From assembly GCA_021163155.1 (NCBI GenBank), contig JAGGXI010000012.1:1-27152 (forward strand): 27,152 nucleotides of DNA. Reading direction: 5' to 3'. Below are positions 7,352-15,022 of the stretch, in pieces. A model generated the notes under the pieces. It searched no databases, was not told the origin of the DNA, and saw only the letters and a list, made by a program, of their open reading frames with translations. The stretch's first letter is position 1; each line of letters opens with the position of its first letter. This DNA is from Candidatus Aerophobota bacterium. Lineage in GTDB: Bacteria; Aerophobota; Aerophobia; Aerophobales; JAGGXI01. The translations under genes and the position numbers were made by a program.

Positions 7352-8218
7352 TTAAATATCCAGCAACCACGTAGGATTTTCAATCATCATAATCTCTAAA
7401 TCTTTCTTACAGATACCAATGTCACTGAGACATTGAGCAAATATTCTGATTGTCTCAGGAGGAGTTGATTTGGCAGGTCGTCCCGCATCACTGGAAATAA
7501 TGAAATGTTCAGCACCTATTTCTTGAATTGTATCTCTATAAACATAAATGTTTCCATATCCTGGAACTGGATAAACTGTACCAGCACAGAGCTCCATTAT
7601 TGCACCCAATTTAGCCAATTTCTTTAAGGACTCAATGTTTAGATCGGGTGGCTTCCAATAAGGATGGGTTATAACAACCTTCCTATTGCCAATCTCTCCG
7701 GCACTTTTTACTAATTCAAATATCTCCGATTTTGATAAGTGTGAGGTGCCTATTATAACATTATATTTATGTGTTAATTCAAGTACTGTTATTACATTTT
7801 TGTCTAATTTTCTATCTGTAAGTATAGTAATCCCTTCGGTTTCTGTCGAAAAACCTGCACTCATATAACCATAAGTTCCTGTTGAACCATAAACTTTTGC
7901 GTGTGCTGCAGAATCCATCGTAGGCATCCAGACCTCTTTTGCTCCAAGTTTCAGTGCAGCTTCTACTGCAATTGGATTAATCCCCCCAACTGCTCTATTT
8001 AAAACTATACCTCCAAAAACTTTTATCCCGGGTACCTGTCTACTGGTATGATAAGCTCTACTCACAGTGCTCTCATGATGAGATTTAAACATTATCGCCT
8101 GCATTTCAGCATCTCTTGCAACTTTAGCAAGATCAACATCGTCTCCCATTCTTTCCATTAGAGAAGGAAAAGCATGGATATGAAGATCACATGCATTCTT
8201 CAAATTTATTTTTGCCAT
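7352..8218 (-). CDS. DUF6282-family protein, PHP/amidohydrolase-like metal hydrolase fold
   Basis: A 288-residue cytoplasmic protein. The start CDLHIHAFPS (His13, His15) is the HxH motif of PHP/amidohydrolase TIM barrels. Other likely metal-site elements are FKSHHESTVSRA, ELTHKYN, GTSHLS, VITHPYW and the late ISSDAGRP with a conserved Asp. The overall pattern matches proteins now classed as DUF6282, whose substrate is unknown. GGGGAGAG lies 7 bases before the ATG. It is the last gene of the long minus-strand block that includes the CooS-like cluster, 128 bases after the PLP enzyme. It could hydrolyse a C-N bond of a compound processed by that block; this is inference only. Confidence 0.7.
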   Translation of the reverse strand: MAKINLKNACDLHIHAFPSLMERMGDDVDLAKVARDAEMQAIMFKSHHESTVSRAYHTSRQVPGIKVFGGIVLNRAVGGINPIAVEAALKLGAKEVWMPTMDSAAHAKVYGSTGTYGYMSAGFSTETEGITILTDRKLDKNVITVLELTHKYNVIIGTSHLSKSEIFELVKSAGEIGNRKVVITHPYWKPPDLNIESLKKLAKLGAIMELCAGTVYPVPGYGNIYVYRDTIQEIGAEHFIISSDAGRPAKSTPPETIRIFAQCLSDIGICKKDLEIMMIENPTWLLDI

Positions 8219-8346
8219 TTTATCTCTCCCCTTTTGAATAAATTTTTAACCATTAATAATAGTTTAGCAAATCAGACGTTATTCATTTTTCTCTAAAGAC
8301 TAAAGAAAAAAAAATTTAATTCTTTCACTCTCTTACTGCGAAATCA

Positions 8347-9456
8347 CTATTGCGATTTCCCCCGAGCCAGGACGGGCCACTTATAGACAACGCAGCCTTT
8401 TTTTATTCCATAGATATAGTCATACAGATTGCAGGTAGGACAAGCATGATTGGGAATTATTTCAATTTTTTCTCCGATATAGAAATTATAACCTGGTGGA
8501 GAGTTAAATACACCATGCTCATCGGACACCTCACTTAGATGAACTTCAGGTAGAGCTTTCAATAGACCATAACCCTGAGTTCGGCCCATGCCTGTGCTAC
8601 GAACAAAAGCAGTGAGAGCTTTAACGCCAGCATCGATCACTACATTTCCTGATATAGGCCGGTTCACAACTGTAGCAAGAACCGTGAGAGCGCAACGTTT
8701 ATAACTCCCCAAAATATTTCCTTGAGCAGCGTCTAAAAATATATAGGTACCGGGTCGAATCTCTGTGATGCCGGAGAGAACATCACCAACAAGGAGAGCC
8801 GGTGTTGCCCCTACACTAATCTCTTCCACATGGACATCAGCCTGCCGCAGCAATCTTGCAGTTGTTAGCATATTTTCCTGGCTATGACGAAAAACTTGCT
8901 TGATCTCAGCAACATTCTCTGCTTTGTAACTGTGACCTTCGTGTGTAAAAATACCTCGAAGCTTAAGGGTGGGCGACTGGAGGATAAGCCGTGCAAGGTC
9001 CAATACCTGTTGGCCTGGTTTAACCCCTGTACGACCATACCCTGTATCTACATCAATAAGTACCTCAAGTGGCCGTGCTTCAGAAGCAAAAGCGGTTGCT
9101 AAAATACTTACATGTTTGGGGTTATCTACTCCTACCGTAATGCGCACTTGCTGTGCCAATTTACGCAAGCGTTTTAGCTTGATGGGACCAACAATCTCAT
9201 TGGCAATAAAAATATCGTTAATTCCGGCTGCAGCCATCACTTCCGCCTCTCCCAGCTTAGCCACTGTAATTCCTTGTGCCCCCAGTTCAACTTGTCTTTT
9301 AGCCAAAGCAGGTGTTCGGTGCGTCTTTGTGTGAGGTCTGAGCTTTACCCCAGTCATATTCGCCTTTCTCTGACCCCAGCGAAGATTTTCCTCCATCACG
9401 TCTACATCAACCAAAAGCGCGGGTGTATCCACTTCCTCTATACCAGAGTGCTTCAC
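8347..9456 (-). CDS. DSD1-family PLP enzyme (D-serine dehydratase / D-threonine aldolase-like)
   Basis: A 369-residue protein with the alanine-racemase-type TIM barrel followed by a beta domain. The PLP lysine is Lys44 in RPHTKTHRTP. Later motifs are AKLGEAEVM, VDVDTGYGRTG, TPALL and the C-terminal NHACPTCN, whose His-x-Cys pair (about 337 and 339) matches the Zn ligands of eukaryotic-type D-serine dehydratase. Relatives act on D-threonine, D-serine or beta-hydroxyaspartate. The start is GTG 9456 with AAGGTG upstream. By eye the gene has clearly higher G+C (high 40s percent) than its neighbours (mid to upper 30s), which suggests recent transfer. The exact substrate cannot be read from the sequence. 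Confidence 0.8.
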   Translation of the reverse strand: MKHSGIEEVDTPALLVDVDVMEENLRWGQRKANMTGVKLRPHTKTHRTPALAKRQVELGAQGITVAKLGEAEVMAAAGINDIFIANEIVGPIKLKRLRKLAQQVRITVGVDNPKHVSILATAFASEARPLEVLIDVDTGYGRTGVKPGQQVLDLARLILQSPTLKLRGIFTHEGHSYKAENVAEIKQVFRHSQENMLTTARLLRQADVHVEEISVGATPALLVGDVLSGITEIRPGTYIFLDAAQGNILGSYKRCALTVLATVVNRPISGNVVIDAGVKALTAFVRSTGMGRTQGYGLLKALPEVHLSEVSDEHGVFNSPPGYNFYIGEKIEIIPNHACPTCNLYDYIYGIKKGCVVYKWPVLARGKSQ

Positions 9457-9588
9457 TTTTGTTCACCTTCTTCCTAGTGTGAGTTTACCGCACTAATTTC
9501 TCTAATTTTTGAACTATCCAAAATATCATTAACAGACACCTCCATCTAAAGAATAATTCCAGGAGAAAGAAAACCCTTGAATATCTTG

Positions 9589-10233
9589 TCAGTATGTATG
9601 TCTACACCAGAAAGGTGACATTTTACTTAACAATCCTGATGCCCTTTCTTGATTAAAGACCCCGCAAACGCATGGTTTAGCCAATTCTATCCCTGCTTCC
9701 TCTACAGTCTTTTCTCCTTTTTTTACCTTAAGAAGCATATCTTTAACTAAATTAGGAGCTACCATACCATGACCACACATAGTTGTTATCTCCCGAATAT
9801 CCTCATCCGGGAGATACTCCCTTTTTCCATGAATCCCTAAGGATAAATTTATAGAATGGGGCTTAATGTCAAGCTCCCTGGCTATTCTCTCAATTTCACT
9901 AATGAGTCCACTCACAGTTATTGAAATACCAAAATTTTCTTTAACAAGCCTCCTTAAAACTTCTTTTAATTTCTCCCTATTAGAAAATAAACATCGTGGT
10001 CGTGAACGGTCATTAATGGCTTTTTTGACTTCTTCAGCCGTGACACCTGTAAAAATATTTCCCTTTTCGTAACCACCATAGTTAGCTGGACCAACTTCAA
10101 ATATAATATCAATTATACGCTGTAGCTTTCTGAGGGCTCCTTTATCATTTATTCCCTTCACTGGGGTAACCAAAAAGGGAAAATCATCTTTTAATGTATC
10201 TTCCGAGCCTTCTCGGTGTAGGGTATGAGTCAT
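9589..10233 (-). CDS. Unrecognised Cys-containing protein paired with the ferredoxin-like gene
   Basis: A 214-residue soluble protein with no family that I can name. Visible: an N-terminal FLVTPVKG strand; VGPANYGGYEKGNIFTG; a RPRCLFSN segment; a helical middle (LISEIERIARELDIK) and a Cys-rich C-terminal third with TTMCGHGMVAPNLVKDML, then KPCVCGVFN and a final FWCRH. The CGHGM and CVCG motifs could hold a metal or Fe-S cluster. The ATG overlaps the TGA of the ferredoxin-like gene (ATGA, 10230-10233), so the two products are probably made together and may form a complex. It reads as an accessory or enzymatic partner of the upstream redox genes. Confidence 0.6.
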   Translation of the reverse strand: MTHTLHREGSEDTLKDDFPFLVTPVKGINDKGALRKLQRIIDIIFEVGPANYGGYEKGNIFTGVTAEEVKKAINDRSRPRCLFSNREKLKEVLRRLVKENFGISITVSGLISEIERIARELDIKPHSINLSLGIHGKREYLPDEDIREITTMCGHGMVAPNLVKDMLLKVKKGEKTVEEAGIELAKPCVCGVFNQERASGLLSKMSPFWCRHTY

Positions 10234-10961
10234 TCTTCTTCTCCTTGTATTCTTCGGCCTAAGCCAAGGTTAATTTTAGCGTTCTTTCTGAGAGAAAAAC
10301 CTTCTTTCTCAATTACTTCTCTTTCGGGAATCTCTAAGTTATGTTCAAAACACGTAATCAAATCTAAACTGAACACAGTATCTATTTTTTTAGCAATTTG
10401 TTTAATTGTCTTTAAACAAGCACTTAATTGGTTCCTTTTGATTTTGAATTCTAAGATAGCTGAAAGAACTCTCTCTTTTTTAAGCTCTTCTTTCAACTCT
10501 CCTGTTTTTTTGTTAGTTATTAAGTTGAAGACTGGATTTCGTTCTTCAAAATTTGTAAAACCTGCTTCGATTAAAGTCTCGATTGCTTTTTCTATATCCT
10601 CCATCCAGGCGCCTACGCTCGGGCGACCCATCTCAAGAGCAATTCCTATTTCACCAGGTTTGTAACGTTTCGTAACATCATTAGTTTTAACTTCATCAGT
10701 ACCCCGCCCAGGAATTCCTGTTTCTGCATGAGTAGTAGCAGGATCACCAAAAAACTTCCTTGCGGAGCGAGGAAATTCGAAAACATTGGGTGATTCATAG
10801 ATAGCGTCTACAGGACAAACTTCCACCCTTAAGCAAACCCCGCACTCAAGACACTTATTCTGGTCAATTACACTTCTCCCTTCCTCAAATCTTATACACG
10901 CAGCTGGACAATAAGGTTGACACCTTCCGCAACCGACACACTTTTCGGCATCTATTAGCAC
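10230..10961 (-). CDS. Two-cluster ferredoxin fused to an unrecognised C-terminal domain
   Basis: A 243-residue protein. Residues 1-55 form a 2[4Fe-4S] ferredoxin with Cys8, 11, 14, 18 (CxxCxxCxxxC) and Cys37, 40, 43, 49 (second set with a CX5C end). The remaining 190 residues are unfamiliar: TGIPGRGTDEVKTNDVT, then GEIGIALEMGRPSVGAWMED, an alpha/beta region and a final INLGLGRRI. That region is well conserved-looking (Gly/Pro-rich loops) and may bind a ligand. The GTG start abuts the TAA of the FAD/NAD oxidoreductase gene with no gap, and the 3' end overlaps the next gene by 4 bases. Most likely an electron-transfer enzyme subunit acting with the oxidoreductase; the reaction is unknown. Confidence 0.7.
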   Translation of the reverse strand: MLIDAEKCVGCGRCQPYCPAACIRFEEGRSVIDQNKCLECGVCLRVEVCPVDAIYESPNVFEFPRSARKFFGDPATTHAETGIPGRGTDEVKTNDVTKRYKPGEIGIALEMGRPSVGAWMEDIEKAIETLIEAGFTNFEERNPVFNLITNKKTGELKEELKKERVLSAILEFKIKRNQLSACLKTIKQIAKKIDTVFSLDLITCFEHNLEIPEREVIEKEGFSLRKNAKINLGLGRRIQGEEE

Positions 10962-12215
10962 TTACACACCTCTTCTTATCAAATCTCCATAACAGAGATG
11001 ATCGCTTAAAAAATTCAGTCTATCAACATCAATCAACTTCTTTTGACTATTAATCAATCCTGCTATGATGCCAGATGCTCTGATATTCCCAATGAATATA
11101 GCACCCTTTACCCGGTCCTTCTCTACTACTATTTTTCTATATTTTTTCTCTTCGGGTACAATATTTATCAGCTCTTTATATCTCTTCCCCCCAGAGAGAC
11201 CAATAGAAACGATAGGTAGTCCAAAAAGTTCAACTGCATTCATCCGTATGCTACCCCTGTAACTTTTTCTTATTCCTGCCATATTGTAACCGGCAATTTT
11301 CCCCTGTTCACAGGCCATCGGCCAAATAGCACTCACAATACTTTTTTTACTCACTTTATCAAAAGTCTCCGCTACATCCCCAGCAGCAAATACATTGTTA
11401 ACATTGGTTCTCATATATTCATCTACAGGGATACCTCCCTCAATTTTAATTTCATCCCCTTGGACAAGATCCGTATTCGGTAAAACTCCTTTCCCTATGA
11501 ACACAAAGTCACATGAAATTCGTTTTCCCCCTTCTATTATAATCCCACTGATTTTTCTCTCTTTAGATTCAAGATTTGCTTCAGTTAATATCCTTTGCAC
11601 ATTCTGATTAGTAAGTATTCTTAAACCTTGACTAAATAAATGTTTCTGCACAATTTGAGCTCCTGTTTCATCCAACATTCGAGACAGAATCCAATTAGAT
11701 GAAACAATAATTGAGATATCTAAACCCAGTGAATGTAAAGCTTCGGCTAGCTTTAAACTAATTAATCCTCCTCCAATAAATACAACTCTTTTTTTCTTCT
11801 GAGCCAAAGAGAGAATTTTCTCCCCATCTTCTAACTTTCTTAGGGTTACTACCTCATTCCCATCAATTCCTTCTATAAAAGGAATTTTTGGTAAACCTCC
11901 GGTAGCAATAAGTAGCTTATCATAATTTAGTCTTCGCGTATTAGATAAAAATAGCTCGTTTTGGATTGAATTCACCTTAAGCACTTTAGTACCTAAATAT
12001 AGTGCAATATCGTTTTTCTCATAAAACTCTTGTCCACGAATAAATAGTTTCTCTTTTGATACTTTTTGCCCTATAAAGTAGGGGAGTAATACTCTGGAAT
12101 AAGCCGGATATGGCTCATCAGAGAAAATAATAATCTGGTTTTTCTTATCCACTTTTCTAATTGCTTCGGCGGCGTTTATTCCTGCAGGTCCGTTACCAAT
12201 GATAACATATCTCAT
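10962..12215 (-). CDS. FAD/NAD(P)-dependent oxidoreductase (CODH-associated FNOR type)
   Basis: A 417-residue pyridine nucleotide-disulfide oxidoreductase-fold flavoprotein related to the NirB N-terminus and ferredoxin/rubredoxin reductases. Seen: FAD-binding YVIIGNGPAGINAAEA at the N-terminus, PAYSRVLLPYF, LLIATGG, NAD-binding VVFIGGGLISLKLAEAL around residue 160, and VFAAGDVAE near residue 290. I chose ATG 12215 because AAAGGG lies 7 bases upstream; an in-frame TTG at 12239 would add 8 residues but has no ribosome-binding site. It probably moves electrons between NAD(P)H and the ferredoxin-like proteins encoded on both sides. Its association with CooF/CooS-type genes is a known arrangement. 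Confidence 0.85.
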   Translation of the reverse strand: MRYVIIGNGPAGINAAEAIRKVDKKNQIIIFSDEPYPAYSRVLLPYFIGQKVSKEKLFIRGQEFYEKNDIALYLGTKVLKVNSIQNELFLSNTRRLNYDKLLIATGGLPKIPFIEGIDGNEVVTLRKLEDGEKILSLAQKKKRVVFIGGGLISLKLAEALHSLGLDISIIVSSNWILSRMLDETGAQIVQKHLFSQGLRILTNQNVQRILTEANLESKERKISGIIIEGGKRISCDFVFIGKGVLPNTDLVQGDEIKIEGGIPVDEYMRTNVNNVFAAGDVAETFDKVSKKSIVSAIWPMACEQGKIAGYNMAGIRKSYRGSIRMNAVELFGLPIVSIGLSGGKRYKELINIVPEEKKYRKIVVEKDRVKGAIFIGNIRASGIIAGLINSQKKLIDVDRLNFLSDHLCYGDLIRRGV

Positions 12216-12414
12216 CACTATGCCCTTTATTCTAAACAAAATATTAAAAGAAATTTTTCTTTTTACGCTCCCTTAAAATTAAAACTTATTTACTCCTTAC
12301 ATATTTCTCCAATCTTCTAGATTTTAAAAGTTTTAAAGAATTTTTGAAATACTGAAATTTTCATATTCTAATGGTGAGGTGTACGATAATATATCCGCTC
12401 CATTAAACTGACAG

Positions 12415-14226
12415 CTAAGGTTTTAAGAATCGGCTTACTTTACTCACCATCTTTGAGGAGCTTATTCCCTCAGGAGAAAGAATCAAATTTGCCCCAAATA
12501 TATTTCCTAATTTTTGAGTGAAGAAATCGTAGACAAGCTCACTTCCACCAACCGGCGCAGGAGAACCAATTAAAGTAGGTATCCCCAGGCTAACTGTCCA
12601 TATAGCTTCACATATGGCTGGCGGCTGGCTAATTTCCGGGAACAGAGCAACTACTGGAATTTTGCTTTGCTCCGATGATGCATTTTTCTCTACTTCTTTA
12701 ATAATTTCTACTCCCCGTACTAGCTCAGAGCATGAGCCTATATGAAGAACAGGAGGAAGAGATATATTCTCTGCCTTAGACAATTCCCCAAGGGTCAACT
12801 TTAATTCCTGACCACAACATATATTGGTATTAGCCGCATCTAATAAACCAGCTTTAGCCAAACTCTCTGCAGCACAACCGGCTGCAAGACATAGTATATT
12901 TTGTTTCAAAAGAGAACGGACAATTTCAATAGTTTTTTTATCCTGAGATTCCCTAACACTATTACAACCCCCTATCAAGGCAATTCCTGGAATTTTTCTT
13001 TCTTGAATTTTTTTAGACAGAATTTGTGAAGAGGCCTTTCCTATAGAAATTTCCTTTAACGCATTTTGCTTAATGTTGGGTATCTCAATCTGGTATTTTC
13101 TTCTGTTTGTAAAATTTTTGATGGCTTCCTTCACTATACTTTTTGCCAGGCCTTCGTTATAATCCACAGATCCCTGGATATAAAACAATTTTGTATGAGA
13201 GTCAAGGGCAAGCCTTCTAAGACTTGTAATTGAGCATCCATTACCTACCACTAATAAATCAATAACTCCTGTTAAGAAACTCACCTCCTGGGAGTTGTAA
13301 TTTGTAATAACTTCAATTTCTATACCTCGCGGATTGTAACGGGGAATAAGATTGTAAAGCTTCACACCTTTTATAGCTCCTTGCTGAACAGCTTTCTCCT
13401 GTAAGTTTTCAGCAAAACTTTTTATTGCTTTGAGTAAAGAGAAAGGAATAAAACCTTCTAACAAAATATTCACCTTTTCTTCTTCAAGTTTCCCTATATT
13501 TACTTCTTCTATCCTAGGAGAAGAGGTGCCCAACAGCAATTCTTCAACACGTACAGCTAACCATTGGGAAATATATGCCTCTAAAGCTACCCTTATCATA
13601 CCTTTAATAATATCGATTGGAGAGGCAACAACTTGAGAGCTAATTTTTGATTGTAAATCTAGATATGAGCGAAAGGGAGCGAAAGGGAGGTAACCCTGGG
13701 TGTGCAAACTTTTCACTACTTCCTTCCCCAAGGACTTCTCTTTAAAAGGTAAAGATAAACTGCCATTTCTATTCAATATCATAATAATTTTTTCACTAAT
13801 TTGCTTCATCAATAATTGAGTTTCTTTATCTTTAGTTTCTAAACCTAAATCCTCAGCAAAAACTCTTAGCTTTTCTTGATCGATATTTGAGAAATTTTTA
13901 CTGCTAATTTGATTTAAGAAAGAAGATAAGCTTAAAATTCGTTGGAAATCATGTGAGGCTCCGGAAAGTATAATCTGGGCAAATCTCATAGCTACTAAAT
14001 CATCGCCGTTTTTACCACAAATGGTTTGACTAAACTTTTCATTAAACGGATGAATTCTGCAAGGTCCCTGCCAGCATGCTTGACAACAAAGAGATAATTC
14101 TCCAAATCCGCAAAGAGGTTGTTGGTTTTCGTACCGATCCCAGCATAAAGCAACTTTTTTTTGGTTTGCTTTGGGTAAAAAGTAATTGACCGCTGGATCA
14201 GTAGACTTTCTGGTTATGGATTCCAT
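12415..14226 (-). CDS. CooS-like anaerobic CO dehydrogenase family protein with incomplete C-cluster site
   Basis: A 603-residue CooS homologue (usual length about 630-640). The N-terminal ligands of the D and B clusters are intact and even share the numbering of the Carboxydothermus CODH-II: Cys39, Cys47, Cys48, Cys51, Cys56, Cys70. Four C-cluster Cys are kept: Cys331 (VGNGC), Cys421 (IGGCN), Cys451 (AAGCAA) and Cys499 (IGSCSE). But the GHxP His is replaced (EGFIP, Phe259), the CCTGNE Cys is absent (there is no Cys at all between 70 and 331), and the catalytic Lys of SEKA is not present (QPPAICEA). Normal CO oxidation is therefore unlikely. An AAGGAG site precedes ATG 14226. The gene follows the CooF-like gene by 14 bases. 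Confidence 0.85.
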   Translation of the reverse strand: MESITRKSTDPAVNYFLPKANQKKVALCWDRYENQQPLCGFGELSLCCQACWQGPCRIHPFNEKFSQTICGKNGDDLVAMRFAQIILSGASHDFQRILSLSSFLNQISSKNFSNIDQEKLRVFAEDLGLETKDKETQLLMKQISEKIIMILNRNGSLSLPFKEKSLGKEVVKSLHTQGYLPFAPFRSYLDLQSKISSQVVASPIDIIKGMIRVALEAYISQWLAVRVEELLLGTSSPRIEEVNIGKLEEEKVNILLEGFIPFSLLKAIKSFAENLQEKAVQQGAIKGVKLYNLIPRYNPRGIEIEVITNYNSQEVSFLTGVIDLLVVGNGCSITSLRRLALDSHTKLFYIQGSVDYNEGLAKSIVKEAIKNFTNRRKYQIEIPNIKQNALKEISIGKASSQILSKKIQERKIPGIALIGGCNSVRESQDKKTIEIVRSLLKQNILCLAAGCAAESLAKAGLLDAANTNICCGQELKLTLGELSKAENISLPPVLHIGSCSELVRGVEIIKEVEKNASSEQSKIPVVALFPEISQPPAICEAIWTVSLGIPTLIGSPAPVGGSELVYDFFTQKLGNIFGANLILSPEGISSSKMVSKVSRFLKP

Positions 14227-14240
14227 AGTTTTTTTCTCCT

Positions 14241-14801
14241 TTATGATGAGCTTCCTTGCTTATAATCAAACTTAAGCAAACCTCGCCTTATTCCCTCAGA
14301 AGTATCAGAAAATACTTTTTGGATGAAATTACCTTTCTTCTCTTCTAATATTAATTTTGCTGATTGTGTATCACAATAAACTAATGCTCCTGTGGGACAG
14401 GCATCTACACAAACCGGTCTCTCCATATTTACACAAAGATCACATTTGATAATTTTCTTTCTCTCTAACAAAGGAGTTATTGCCCCAAAGGGACAGGTCA
14501 TAACACACATCCAGCAACCTACACATAAATTCTCATCTACAATCACCGGCCCATTATCCTCTTTTCTAAATAATGCTCCTGTGGGACAGGCATTAAGACA
14601 GGGGGCTTCCTCACAATGACGACATTGTAAGGGCAGGTAGCCATCTTTAATGGACTGAACATCTATTCGGGGAAGGGGCTTTGGGTTTTCTCGCACTGCA
14701 CTGTATAAACTCTTACTCTTTGATGAGCGCTCTACAGCACATCTTAACTCACATGTTTTGCATCCAAGACACTTATCCAGGTTCACTAATATTTCTTTCA
14801 T
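14241..14801 (-). CDS. CooF-like four-cluster ferredoxin
   Basis: A 186-residue iron-sulfur protein with sixteen cluster Cys arranged for four [4Fe-4S] centres: Cys11/14/17/21, Cys60/63/68/72 (CRHCEEAPCLNACP), Cys93/96/99/103 (CVGCWMCVMTCP) and Cys120/123/131/135 (CDLCVNMERPVCVDACP). This is the pattern of CooF/HycB/DmsB-type electron carriers. It lacks a signal peptide, so it acts in the cytoplasm. It lies directly upstream of the CooS-like gene and should take electrons to or from it, passing them to the FAD/NAD oxidoreductase. ATG 14801 has GGGGG upstream. It is the likely first gene of the redox cluster. Confidence 0.85.
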   Translation of the reverse strand: MKEILVNLDKCLGCKTCELRCAVERSSKSKSLYSAVRENPKPLPRIDVQSIKDGYLPLQCRHCEEAPCLNACPTGALFRKEDNGPVIVDENLCVGCWMCVMTCPFGAITPLLERKKIIKCDLCVNMERPVCVDACPTGALVYCDTQSAKLILEEKKGNFIQKVFSDTSEGIRRGLLKFDYKQGSSS

Positions 14802-15000
14802 TCAACATTCCCCCAGCTCTTTCTACTTTCAACTTCACCTTTAAATACTTTCAAAGCTTTATCTTAATTTTAATTATTAACAAATTTTTATTAACTTCTT
14901 TTTCATCCCTTTCAAATAATTACTGTAACACCTTGCAAATTTGGAAACAACCATTAGATAAATAATTTTATTCGTCTTACTTAATCACGATTTCTTATTT

Positions 15001-15022
15001 ATAAACATTCTATAATGTTTAT
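15001..15022. promoter_or_regulatory. Perfect AT-rich inverted repeat at the tctA stop
   Basis: ATAAACATT-CTAT-AATGTTTAT forms 9-bp arms around a 4-base centre and includes the tctA stop codon (15019-15021). No T-run follows on the minus strand, so it is a poor intrinsic terminator. It may slow read-through from the transporter into the cooF-like gene or bind a regulator. The gap to the cooF-like gene is 217 bases and shows no other clear motif. Confidence 0.35.

Noticed and set aside
8969-9334. Plus-strand 121-codon open frame inside the PLP enzyme gene.
   Set aside because: Antisense shadow of a well-supported gene; longer than usual only because of the gene's higher G+C.
10225-10665. Plus-strand 146-codon open frame opposite the ferredoxin-fusion gene.
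   Set aside because: Antisense to clear Cys-cluster coding sequence and low-complexity Ser/Leu/Ile composition.
12216-12414. A small gene or regulatory RNA between the oxidoreductase and cooS-like genes.
   Set aside because: No supported reading frame, hairpin or promoter could be defined.
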